Shown piece by piece: positions 9,590 through 17,310 of a DNA stretch of 64,000 nucleotides. Both the position numbers and the translations under genes were made by a program. This DNA is from SIG603 sp964369415 (GTDB lineage Bacteria > Bacillota > Clostridia > Oscillospirales > Acutalibacteraceae), in NCBI GenBank assembly GCA_964369415.1, contig CAYJFP010000009.1:1-64000 (forward strand), written 5' to 3'. How positions within the stretch are numbered: the stretch's first letter is position 1; each line of letters opens with the position of its first letter. The notes under the pieces were generated by a model. It searched no databases. It was not told where the DNA came from and saw only the letters and a list, made by a program, of their open reading frames with translations.

Positions 9590-10540
9590 TTAAATTTCCA
9601 AATATTCTTTAACTAATTCTTTCATTCCGTGTATCACCGAGTGTTTTGGATTTTTACTAACTGCAAACTTGACCTCTCCATACGGTGTCCAAGCAAGCTC
9701 GTTTACTTTATCTTTCAACTGATTTATGAATACTTCGCCCGCTAAAAACGGTCCTCCGCTTAAAACTACTATTTCTGGGTCATACGCGTGAATTAAATTC
9801 ACTATTCCTGCACTCCACATTGTAACAAATCTTTCGTGAAGGAGCACGGAAAATTCGTCGCCTTCTAAATAATTATCCCACAAGTCTTTCATTCCAACCT
9901 TTTCGAGCTTGTGAAGTGGACCATCTAAATACTTTTTGTCTTCCTTGACTATTTCGCCAAGTGCCCAAGTCGAAGCCTGAGCCTCGACACAACCAAGCGT
10001 TCCGCAGTTGCACTTTCTACCCTCTATATTAATTATCGAGTGCCCGCCTATACAGCCCGCCTGAAAATGTGCGCCTCTTATAAGCTTTCCGTCCAGTATC
10101 GCCGCCGTTCCAACGCCTGTTCCCAAGATAAAAATTACAGCATTTTTTGCATTTTCTGTCGTGCCTACTGCCCTTTCTCCTAAAAGTGCGGCGTTCGCAT
10201 CGTTATCGAGCACGCATTTTAAATTAAGGTTTTTCATGCACCAAGACTGAAAGTCAAAATTCACAAAATCATCGTACTTATCATTTATAGAAATCAAGGT
10301 CTTCTTCTTAAAATTGACTATCCCCGGCATTGCAATTCCAATTCCTGTATAATCACTGTAATCAAGTTTTAACTCTTCATTTATTTCATCCAAATGCTCT
10401 TTCATCTGAACCAAAAGCTCTTCGCCGCTTTTTTTAATACTCGACTTATATGTGGAAAAATTTATTAGCCTATCGTCTTCAAAAATCCCCATTTTAACTT
10501 CGGTTCCACCAAAGTCAGTCGCAATTCTAAACTTACTCAT
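9590..10540 (-). CDS. ROK family sugar kinase
   Basis: About 316 residues. The N-terminal phosphate-binding motif is DFGGTEVKMGIF, a second ATP-binding loop is GTGVGTA, and the ROK signature with the zinc site CNCGTLGC-E follows at about residues 175-190; there is no helix-turn-helix, so it is a kinase rather than a repressor. Family members phosphorylate glucose, fructose, N-acetylmannosamine or related sugars at the expense of ATP. Start chosen at ATG 10540: GGAG, embedded in the last codons of the upstream cupin gene, is seven bases away, and the stop of that gene is one base from this ATG. This points to translational coupling of kinase and isomerase. Confidence 0.85.
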   Translation of the reverse strand: MSKFRIATDFGGTEVKMGIFEDDRLINFSTYKSSIKKSGEELLVQMKEHLDEINEELKLDYSDYTGIGIAMPGIVNFKKKTLISINDKYDDFVNFDFQSWCMKNLNLKCVLDNDANAALLGERAVGTTENAKNAVIFILGTGVGTAAILDGKLIRGAHFQAGCIGGHSIINIEGRKCNCGTLGCVEAQASTWALGEIVKEDKKYLDGPLHKLEKVGMKDLWDNYLEGDEFSVLLHERFVTMWSAGIVNLIHAYDPEIVVLSGGPFLAGEVFINQLKDKVNELAWTPYGEVKFAVSKNPKHSVIHGMKELVKEYLEI

Positions 10541-10541
10541 A

Positions 10542-11096
10542 TTAACACTCCACAAAAGTCGGTACTGAATTTACATCGACCAATCTGCCGTTAAATCCGC
10601 TTTTTTCTATCGAGCCGTAGTCGTGTCCCGCATCAGATGGCCAACATGCACCAACTACCAAAATTTCATCACCTGTATTTGCAAGTCTATGTGCAATTTT
10701 ACCGGGTATGTAATGAAGCGAGCCCTCTTTAACTTCTTGCACCGAGCATTTTCCGTCTTCATCCATTAAAATCAGAGCACCTTTTCCCTTAATGCACCAA
10801 TAGTATTCGGCAGTGTCAATTTGTGAGTGAAAATGCCCTTTTGTCATGAAATATTCATCGCCGACTTTTCCGGGATAAAGATAGCTTGTTCCAAAGAACA
10901 ATCCTCCCTTTGTGCCTTCTTTTACTGCGCTATGCATTTCAACTTCGTAGGCAATTTGTGATAAATCCATATTTTTTATAGCTTCTTTATCTTTAAATAT
11001 ATTTTTAATATCATCTAGTTTTCTTATGGTTTTAGATGTGTTTTCACCTTTTAAACTTCCTGTAGAGCCGTTAAATGTTACACCAGAATTAATCAT
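10542..11096 (-). CDS. cupin glucose-6-phosphate isomerase family protein
   Basis: A protein of about 184 residues, the normal size for archaeal-type cupin phosphoglucose isomerase (PF06560). It has YLYPGKVGDEYFMTKGHFH (metal His residues), the following AEYYWCIKGKGALIL strand and the second cupin motif YIPGKIAHRLANTG. Start is set at ATG 11096 because GAAAGG lies nine bases upstream; the ATG nine bases earlier directly abuts that site. It is the first structural gene downstream of the twin-operator promoter and is coupled to the ROK kinase. Expected reaction: aldose-6-phosphate to ketose-6-phosphate; the substrate may not be glucose-6-phosphate given the second cupin isomerase in the same operon. 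Confidence 0.85.
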   Translation of the reverse strand: MINSGVTFNGSTGSLKGENTSKTIRKLDDIKNIFKDKEAIKNMDLSQIAYEVEMHSAVKEGTKGGLFFGTSYLYPGKVGDEYFMTKGHFHSQIDTAEYYWCIKGKGALILMDEDGKCSVQEVKEGSLHYIPGKIAHRLANTGDEILVVGACWPSDAGHDYGSIEKSGFNGRLVDVNSVPTFVEC

Positions 11097-11120
11097 TAAT
11101 ATCATCCTTTCAATCTACAA

Positions 11121-11170
11121 CTGTGCTCGTGCACGGTTACTTCAAAAAAATTTTCCGTGCTCGTGCACGG
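11121..11170. promoter_or_regulatory. twin LacI-type operators
   Basis: Two near-identical palindromes: CCGTGCTCGTGCACGG at 11155-11170 (perfect 6-bp arms, 4-bp centre) and CTGTGCTCGTGCACGG at 11121-11136 (one mismatch). Centres are 34 bp apart, about three helical turns, so two repressor dimers would sit on one face. They lie just downstream of the minus-strand promoter 11184-11212 and directly after the LacI gene, which makes that protein the likely ligand (inference). Confidence 0.8.
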
Positions 11171-11183
11171 TTTTCTTGAAAAC

Positions 11184-11212
11184 AGTGTAGCACAACTACT
11201 TAACGCTGTCAA
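11184..11212 (-). promoter_or_regulatory. sigma-A promoter of the glycan operon
   Basis: On the minus strand TTGACA (complement at 11207-11212), 17-bp spacer, TACACT (complement at 11184-11189). Start of transcription expected near 11177, so the first operator covers about +7 to +22 and would block initiation or clearance. Confidence 0.8.
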
Positions 11213-11235
11213 TAGATAAATTTATTAAATCGTTT

Positions 11236-12270
11236 TTAAATGCAGCTTTTTGTCTTTATATTAAGTTCTGTATAGTTTAACTCTTTTTGTGGCGCTTGAT
11301 TTCTAACTATACTGTCAAACAAAATCTGAACACCCTGACTTCCTTGCCTATACGGGTCCTGCGTTATCACCGCCAAAATATGCCCTTTTTTCATTCCACT
11401 TTTTGTCGATGCGGTCATGTCGTATGAAAGAAGTTTTGGCGTTTTTTTCACTTTAGCACTTATCTCTTCAAGCGCTTTCAAAGCTCCCTTTATTCCAGCG
11501 CCCATAAGGCATATATAATCAACTTCACTTTCTAAAATAATTTTTTTTGTATATTTATACGCCATTTCGTCATCGTCTTCGTTGTCGTATTTAAAAGCTA
11601 TGCTAACTTTATTTTTACTTTTTTCAAGTGCACTAATCAGTCCTTCCGACCTTGTGCTAACTGCAAGATTTTTTTTCGTTCCCGTTAGAAGTGCAATTTT
11701 AACACTTCTATCGTTTCTAATCATTCCGATAATTTCTGCCATGACTTTTCCGCTTTTTCTATAGTCGCACCCGACAAAAGCCAAGCGATTCTGCGATATT
11801 GTATCTGAATTCACCGTCACGATTTTTATTCCTAGCTCAGATAATTCTGCAATTTTTTCTTCTATTTCTTTGCTGTTTATCGGCGTGATGAGTATCCCTT
11901 TGACGCCCAAAGCCTTAAATTCGTCTAAGAGTTTTAGCTGTTCCTGTGTACTATATTCTTCTTGGATTTTCACTATACTCTGTATCCCAAACTCTTTTAA
12001 AGTAGTAAAAGTATCGCTAATCCCTTTTATCATCTTATCAAAAAATGGATTTTTATTCGTTACGATTACAACTCCTATTTTGATTCCACCTTGTCCTTTG
12101 GAGCTGAGCATTTTTCCTGAAAGATTCGGAGAATAATTATGCTCTTTTGCAACTTTTAACACTTTCTCCTTCACTTCACTACTGACACCATATTTTCCGT
12201 GAAGTGCTCTGTCGACCGTGCCCCTTGAAACTCCTACGATCTCTGCAATTTTCTTTATTGTAATCGGCAT
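11236..12270 (-). CDS. LacI-family transcriptional regulator
   Basis: 344 residues: N-terminal LacI helix-turn-helix (TIKKIAEIVGVSRGTVDRAL, hinge helix near 50-58) and a periplasmic-binding-protein-like ligand domain (60-340) of the ribose-binding type (Peripla_BP_4), with KIGVVIVTNKNPFFDKMIKGI and FVGCDYRKSGKVMAEIIG. It should repress the downstream operon through the twin palindromes at 11121-11170 until a sugar or sugar phosphate binds. The gene has its own promoter and good RBS (AAAGGAG, 7 bases) and is followed by the operon promoter, so both autonomous and read-through expression are possible. The effector is unknown. Confidence 0.9.
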   Translation of the reverse strand: MPITIKKIAEIVGVSRGTVDRALHGKYGVSSEVKEKVLKVAKEHNYSPNLSGKMLSSKGQGGIKIGVVIVTNKNPFFDKMIKGISDTFTTLKEFGIQSIVKIQEEYSTQEQLKLLDEFKALGVKGILITPINSKEIEEKIAELSELGIKIVTVNSDTISQNRLAFVGCDYRKSGKVMAEIIGMIRNDRSVKIALLTGTKKNLAVSTRSEGLISALEKSKNKVSIAFKYDNEDDDEMAYKYTKKIILESEVDYICLMGAGIKGALKALEEISAKVKKTPKLLSYDMTASTKSGMKKGHILAVITQDPYRQGSQGVQILFDSIVRNQAPQKELNYTELNIKTKSCI

Positions 12271-12299
12271 ATAAATTCTCCTTTCTATTTTTAATTACC

Positions 12300-12328
12300 A
12301 TTATCCTTGTTTTATCTTTTTTTGTCAA
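12300..12328 (-). promoter_or_regulatory. promoter of the LacI gene
   Basis: Minus strand TTGACA (12323-12328 complement), 17-bp spacer, GATAAT (12300-12305 complement), 30 bases before the start codon. Confidence 0.7.
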
Positions 12329-12372
12329 TACCCTTATTGTTCAATTTTCACCTATATTTTTTTGTTCCGCTG

Positions 12373-12401
12373 TTGACTTAGCACATATAATATGTTAAAT
12401 T
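12373..12401 (+). promoter_or_regulatory. promoter of the 58-residue ORF
   Basis: TTGACT (12373-12378), 17-bp spacer, TAAATT (12396-12401) with an upstream TG element; about 40 bases before the small ORF. The -10 match is modest. Confidence 0.5.
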
Positions 12402-12441
12402 ATTAGCATTAATCAATAAATTTTATTAGGATGGTGTAGTT

Positions 12442-12618
12442 ATGGGAAGTTTTGACTATATAGTCGAAGATATTAAAGGTGAATATGCTTACCTGAGAAG
12501 AACCGATGTCATGCACGAAGGCGACTTATTCATGATTGCACTTGCGCTTTTGCCTTTTGGCTCCGATATCGGAAGTAAACTTCACTATGAAAATTTGGAG
12601 TACAGCATAATAAGATAA
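12442..12618 (+). CDS. small 58-residue protein, DUF3006-like
   Basis: A short ORF with ATG at 12442, RBS AGGATGG about 7 bases upstream, stop TAA at 12616, its own promoter and a terminator straight after the stop, so it is a complete monocistronic unit. The protein begins MGSFDYIVEDIKGEYAYLRR and ends with ALALLPFGSDIGSKLHYE. The pattern of an opening beta-strand, an EDIKGEYAYL segment, a LLP turn and a closing strand resembles the small beta-barrel proteins of the DUF3006 type found across Bacillota; that is pattern recognition, not a search result. No membrane segment or metal motif. Function unknown. Confidence 0.7.
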   Translation: MGSFDYIVEDIKGEYAYLRRTDVMHEGDLFMIALALLPFGSDIGSKLHYENLEYSIIR

Positions 12619-12623
12619 AAAAA

Positions 12624-12662
12624 CGGCATTAATCTGATAAATTCAGCTTAATGCCATCTTTT
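12624..12662. terminator. bidirectional terminator
   Basis: GGCATTAA (12625-12632) pairs with TTAATGCC (12648-12655), with an A run before and T run after, between the convergent small ORF and the SGNH/beta-helix gene. Confidence 0.8.
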
Positions 12663-12670
12663 TTATAAAT

Positions 12671-15600
12671 TTACTTTGTGATATTGATTGCCCCATTAAT
12701 AATTTCAGTTCTATAATCACTAATATCTGAAACAAAATAGGCTAAATCCTCGTTTGTCAGTGCATTTGTTTCACCTTTTACTATGGTTACAGTGCTATCA
12801 CTAGTCGGTTTTGTTTGTGTACTTATTCCAACATTTGTATTTAGCGCTCCGTCTTTTTTCACTGCTAGATTACCATCAATCAAGTGAATATTATTCACTA
12901 CCCCTCCAGCTTCTGCGTTTAAAGTGTTATTTATAATTGTCACGTCGCTACCTATTACTACATCATGACCTTTGTACTCTATAAATACTCCACCGCCTGA
13001 TTTCGCACTATTTTGCGTTATTATGCTATTTTCTATGACTATGTCTCCGTTTCGGGCAAAAACTCCACCGCCTGAGCCATCAGTCTTATTATTTCTTATT
13101 GTCGCACCAGAAACATTGATATTCCCTATGCTCGCCAAACCTCCGCCATTATAGCTTGCTGTGTTGTTTTCAATTATTCCGCCGTAGACATTCAGCGTGT
13201 TCGGTGAGGTCGTGAAGATTCCACCGCCAAATTCTGCACTATTTCCAGAAATCGTTCCACCGTGCATGTTTATCACTCCGCCGATTGAGATAATTCCTCC
13301 GCCGTATACCATTCCTTCTGAGTACAGTCCAACACCGCCTGTTATCACCCCGCTGTTGTCTTTTACATCATATATATTTAAAACCACACCGCTTAATATT
13401 CCTATTACCGACGATTTTCCCGTTCCTTTTAGAGTATATCCGTTCAAAAATATATTATATTCGCCCTCTAATAACACTAAATCATCCGTAAGATTCACAT
13501 CGCTCATTAAAACATAGTTCCCGGCTTCTAAATATCCACCGTCTGTTATTTTTTTGTCAAATACTACGCCTTCATATTCTATCGGAAAATCTGTACTTTT
13601 TGATAATACTATATCACTGCCGCTTATTACCGCAGCATAATCACTAATATCTGAAACAAAATAGGCTAAATCCTCGTTTGTCAGTGCATTTGTTTCACCT
13701 TTTACTATGGTTACAGTGCTATCACTAGTCGGTTTTGTTTGTGTACTTATTCCAACATTTGTATTTAGCGCTCCGTCTTTTTTCACTGCTAGATTACCAT
13801 CAATCAAGTGAATATTATTCACTACCCCTCCAGCTTCTGCGTTTAAAGTGTTATTTATAATTGTCACGTCGCTACCTATTACTACATCATGACCTTTGTA
13901 CTCTATAAATACTCCACCGCCTGATTTCGCACTATTTTGCGTTATTATGCTATTTTCTATGACTATGTCTCCGTTTCGGGCAAAAACTCCACCGCCTGAG
14001 CCATCAGTCTTATTATTTCTTATTGTCGCACCAGAAACATTGATATTCCCTATGCTCGCCAAACCTCCGCCATTATAGCTTGCTGTGTTGTTTTCAATTA
14101 TTCCGCCGTAGACATTCAGCGTGTTCGGTGAGGTCGTGAAGATTCCACCGCCAAATTCTGCACTATTTCCAGAAATCGTTCCACCGTGCATGTTTATCAC
14201 TCCGCCGATTGAGATAATTCCTCCGCCGTATACCATTCCTTCTGAGTACAGTCCAACACCGCCTGTTATCACCCCGCTGTTGTCTTTTACATCATATATA
14301 TTTAAAACCACACCGCTTAATATTCCTATTACCGACGATTTTCCCGTTCCTTTTAGAGTATATCCGTTCAAAAATATATTATATTCGCCCTCTAATAACA
14401 CTAAATCATCCGTAAGATTCACATCGCCTTTTAATATATAATTTCCCGCTGGCAAATATCCTCCATCTGTTAGCTCCTTGTCAAACACGATGCCAGGAGG
14501 TGTTCCAGTTGAAGGAACATCTGCAACTACATTTATGGGCTGATTTACACTTATATTCCCAGAATTTGAGGTAATGGTTACAAATTCATCTCCCACTTCC
14601 AAGGGACGTGAAGGCGTTATAGTGTAATCAGTAAAATTTTCATTTACACTTAAGTCTTTATAGCTAGCCTTAATCACCATACCTGTAGGATCAAAGCTTT
14701 CTCCCACCATGTATATTTCTTTGTCGGGTACACTTGTTATCTCTAATGAAACAAGCTCACTTTGCATGGTGTACATTTTTGAAACATCTTTCACCATCTG
14801 CTCATACATCGCCATATGCCCAGCCAAATTAGGATGCACATGGTCATATTTATGAGTCAAATGCTGCTCTGGTGTCATGGAATATTCAAGGTCAATCACC
14901 TTTGCACCAAAAACTTCTGCAACTTCTCTTATTGCCTGATTATGGTCAAGAATAGAGTTGCCATATTCATTTTTTGCTGGATATAAATAGCTTGGACTTA
15001 TCCAGTCTATATACGACATAAATGCATTTGAATGGAGTGTTAAGCACCAAATTTCTGCGTTTGGATATTCTATAGTCAGCCTTTTAAGCATAACCGCATA
15101 TGCTTCTTTGTAGGTGGTCGGAATACTTTTTTCATCAAGTGCTTCTATATTTCCGTCCCATTTTCCTAAATCTGCAAAGTAGAAATCATTTCCCGAAGCT
15201 GATAGAATTATAATGTCAGGATCTACTCTGTTTCCGTTTTCGTCATAATCCCAAAGCCCTTTGACTCTGTTACTTTCATCCGTTCCACCAAGATAGGTAA
15301 TGTCGTCTAAATATGGTGCTTTATCTGTATAGTTATTAATAATTCCTGTTCCCGCAATAGAGTTATTAACCAAAAGCTCCATATTATTTTCTTCGATAAG
15401 TTTACCATAAAATGTGTCTGAAAATTTAGATACACCGCTGATTTCGCTAGGATAGATTCCTGCATTTACACTCCAAACAGCAGGGTAAGTGGTCTTGCTT
15501 TCATCCTGTCCGCCGTTTGAGGTTGTTCCTATATAGGCCATTAATGAATCGCCTAAAATAGACACTTTTTTCCCCTCTAACTCTGGAAAAAGTACGTTTG

Positions 15601-15724
15601 TGCTATTGCTCGCATTTACATTTTGAGAAACTAGAAACACCAAAGCGATTATCACACTAACAAAAAAAGTGCTTACTAGTGCTCCCTTTTTAATAATTCT
15701 TTCAAAAGTTCTCTTTTTCATCAT
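12671..15724 (-). CDS. secreted SGNH hydrolase with duplicated beta-helix domains
   Basis: 1017 residues (or 1016 from the second ATG, better spaced from AGAGG). A signal peptide covers ~1-39. Residues 50-320 are an SGNH/GDSL esterase domain: GDS with Ser60, the block III motif SASGND, and HVHP near 297, giving the Ser and the Asp-x-x-His pair; such domains usually deacylate polysaccharides. Residues ~325-395 form a bacterial Ig-like (Big_3-type) domain. The rest is two almost identical right-handed beta-helix modules (about 433-697 and 741-1005) with many GGGI, GGGL and NN turns, as in polymorphic outer-membrane or autotransporter-type repeats. No LPXTG or membrane anchor is visible, so the protein is probably released. 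It has its own promoter and terminators. Confidence 0.85.
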   Translation of the reverse strand: MMKKRTFERIIKKGALVSTFFVSVIIALVFLVSQNVNASNSTNVLFPELEGKKVSILGDSLMAYIGTTSNGGQDESKTTYPAVWSVNAGIYPSEISGVSKFSDTFYGKLIEENNMELLVNNSIAGTGIINNYTDKAPYLDDITYLGGTDESNRVKGLWDYDENGNRVDPDIIILSASGNDFYFADLGKWDGNIEALDEKSIPTTYKEAYAVMLKRLTIEYPNAEIWCLTLHSNAFMSYIDWISPSYLYPAKNEYGNSILDHNQAIREVAEVFGAKVIDLEYSMTPEQHLTHKYDHVHPNLAGHMAMYEQMVKDVSKMYTMQSELVSLEITSVPDKEIYMVGESFDPTGMVIKASYKDLSVNENFTDYTITPSRPLEVGDEFVTITSNSGNISVNQPINVVADVPSTGTPPGIVFDKELTDGGYLPAGNYILKGDVNLTDDLVLLEGEYNIFLNGYTLKGTGKSSVIGILSGVVLNIYDVKDNSGVITGGVGLYSEGMVYGGGIISIGGVINMHGGTISGNSAEFGGGIFTTSPNTLNVYGGIIENNTASYNGGGLASIGNINVSGATIRNNKTDGSGGGVFARNGDIVIENSIITQNSAKSGGGVFIEYKGHDVVIGSDVTIINNTLNAEAGGVVNNIHLIDGNLAVKKDGALNTNVGISTQTKPTSDSTVTIVKGETNALTNEDLAYFVSDISDYAAVISGSDIVLSKSTDFPIEYEGVVFDKKITDGGYLEAGNYVLMSDVNLTDDLVLLEGEYNIFLNGYTLKGTGKSSVIGILSGVVLNIYDVKDNSGVITGGVGLYSEGMVYGGGIISIGGVINMHGGTISGNSAEFGGGIFTTSPNTLNVYGGIIENNTASYNGGGLASIGNINVSGATIRNNKTDGSGGGVFARNGDIVIENSIITQNSAKSGGGVFIEYKGHDVVIGSDVTIINNTLNAEAGGVVNNIHLIDGNLAVKKDGALNTNVGISTQTKPTSDSTVTIVKGETNALTNEDLAYFVSDISDYRTEIINGAINITK
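12713..14427. repeat. 924-bp-period direct duplication (12713-13503 and 13637-14427)
   Basis: Two copies of about 791 bp lie 924 bp (308 codons) apart inside one gene. Reading both copies I found no difference between the boundaries; the sequences diverge abruptly outside them. Silent positions are conserved too, which means a recent duplication or gene conversion rather than selection on the protein. Confidence 0.9.
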
Positions 15725-15771
15725 TTTTACCTCTTATTTTATTAATTTGTTCTTTACTCTCCCATATCAAT

Positions 15772-15799
15772 TCTATAATAACTAGTATATCAATGTCAA
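15772..15799 (-). promoter_or_regulatory. promoter of the SGNH/beta-helix gene
   Basis: Minus strand TTGACA (15794-15799 complement), 16-bp spacer, TATAGA (15772-15777 complement), about 45 bases upstream of the start codon. The rest of 15800-15950 holds nothing I can support. Confidence 0.7.
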
Positions 15800-15952
15800 T
15801 ATAGTTATGTATTTTATAACAAATACCACAGTTCATTTTTGTACAATATACCAACAATAAAGAACTATTCACTTTTATACTATGCTGATTTAAAAAATAG
15901 TTCTCCATATTGCTGAATCACTATAAAATGAAAAAGAGCTACAAATTCTCCT

Positions 15953-15993
15953 AAAAAAAGCTGACACTTCATAACAGAGTGTCAGCTTTTTTG
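15953..15993. terminator. bidirectional terminator
   Basis: AGCTGACACT (15959-15968) pairs with AGTGTCAGCT (15978-15987), flanked by seven A and six T. It isolates the beta-helix gene from the exopolysaccharide locus. Confidence 0.85.
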
Positions 15994-16050
15994 TATACAG
16001 ATAACGATAAGTATTTCTCCTCCTCATAAATTATCCGCAATTATTATACA

Positions 16051-16090
16051 AAAATCAAACCCAAGTAAATCATTTTACTTGGGTTTTTGT
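16051..16090 (-). terminator. terminator of the exopolysaccharide minus-strand operon
   Basis: AAACCCAAGTAAA (16057-16069) pairs with TTTACTTGGGTTT (16074-16086) directly after the stop of the F420-type gene. The minus-strand flank is T-rich. Confidence 0.85.
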
Positions 16091-16092
16091 AT

Positions 16093-17310
16093 CTATTTGA
16101 TTACTCTTCGTGCAAATTTTTTCACTTTCGAGGGCAGTCTATTTATAAAAAACTTAATATAATATTTTGCGCCTAAAGATTTATAAAAATATCTATCCAC
16201 AGCTTTGTACCCTTCATTTTGATAAATTTCAAATATTTTTTCTCTAACAGGGCTTTTTTTGCACGGGTGTCTTAGCTGTCCGTTTTTCTTTGCAATTTTT
16301 TCAAAAGTGCTGTCGGCAAGCAGTAATTCACCGCCAAATCCAGATAGAATTTCTGCGCCTTTTTCAGTGTTCACAATCGCACAGGAAATTCCCTTAAGCT
16401 CGTTAAATTTACCGCCGTTTGCACTTAAATAATCGCTATGCTCATTTTCGATTCCCCAGTAGTCGCCAATAGTGATGTCGCCAGGTCTAGAAGATGATGC
16501 ATATTTACAGTTATAACATGAATCTCTAAAAGTGTAACTTTTCAAAAACAAGTCAATATACGAAGATTCTGCGCCATAAATATGTTTGCTTTTTGAACTG
16601 TTATTCTTATCAAAATAAGAAACTTTGCTAACATAAGCCCAGCCTTTTTTCTTATCTCTAAATTTATAGTCAAAAATTCTTCCGTTTAATTTTTCTTCTA
16701 AAAGTGAAATATAATCACCAAAAAATTTGGCCGACGGTATCCCATGACAGATTAAATCAAGCAAAATTAAATTTTTATATTCCTTATTTCCTAAAAAGGC
16801 TTTAAGCCCAGCTACCTGACATGGTGTTCCTGAAAAAAGTGTCAATCTATCACCACTGAGAGCCGTTTTAACATTTTTGAAGACGCTTGAAGTGTCACTT
16901 TGAGTGTACTTAGATCCTTGAAGTTTTATCAATTCGCCCTCATTTTCCACTGCGATATGAGAAACTTTAAGCTTATTATTTTCATACTCCATAGAAGCGC
17001 CAAAAACCACACCGCCTCTTGCAATAACGGCCTTTGCAATGCTTACAAACACTCCTCCTGATGTAGAGTTTAGGATGTCATCACTTTTATTAGCAGCGAC
17101 AAAAGATTTAATCGGTTTGTTGGTTTCTGTGATGTTTTGAAATGCGCAAACTTTTTCACACTTGCCACAATTTATACATAAATCAGAGTTAATAATTGGA
17201 TAAATGAAGCCTTTTTCGTTCTCTTTTAATGCGATTGCACTTGTAGGACAGGCCTGAAAACAGGCAGTACAGCCACAACAATCTTGTTCATTTTTAAATA
17301 AATTAAGCAT
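16093..17310 (-). CDS. F420H2 dehydrogenase beta-subunit-like protein, 2x[4Fe-4S]
   Basis: 405 residues. Residues ~10-56 hold two ferredoxin motifs (CCGCTACFQACP and CINCGKCEKVCAF). Then come the N-terminal and C-terminal domains of coenzyme F420 hydrogenase/dehydrogenase beta subunit proteins, including TSGGVFVSIAKAV, FSGTPCQVAGLKAF, DLICHGIPS and CYNCKYA..RPGDITIGDYWG. Clostridia and Bacteroides often carry such proteins next to a polysaccharide pyruvyl transferase in capsule loci; their role there is not established but presumably redox chemistry on a sugar or carrier. The start codon abuts the pyruvyl transferase stop (TAAATG) and RBS AGGAAG lies inside the upstream gene, so the pair is translationally coupled. 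Confidence 0.88.
   Translation of the reverse strand: MLNLFKNEQDCCGCTACFQACPTSAIALKENEKGFIYPIINSDLCINCGKCEKVCAFQNITETNKPIKSFVAANKSDDILNSTSGGVFVSIAKAVIARGGVVFGASMEYENNKLKVSHIAVENEGELIKLQGSKYTQSDTSSVFKNVKTALSGDRLTLFSGTPCQVAGLKAFLGNKEYKNLILLDLICHGIPSAKFFGDYISLLEEKLNGRIFDYKFRDKKKGWAYVSKVSYFDKNNSSKSKHIYGAESSYIDLFLKSYTFRDSCYNCKYASSSRPGDITIGDYWGIENEHSDYLSANGGKFNELKGISCAIVNTEKGAEILSGFGGELLLADSTFEKIAKKNGQLRHPCKKSPVREKIFEIYQNEGYKAVDRYFYKSLGAKYYIKFFINRLPSKVKKFARRVIK

Noticed and set aside
13197..14441. Pro-rich plus-strand frames in both copies of the beta-helix duplication
   Set aside because: They are identical because the duplication is identical; the minus strand has signal peptide, SGNH motifs and beta-helix pattern.
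15702..15908. 68-codon minus-strand reading frame upstream of the SGNH/beta-helix gene
   Set aside because: It covers that gene's consensus promoter (15772-15799), overlaps its start, has no RBS and a composition typical of untranslated AT-rich DNA.
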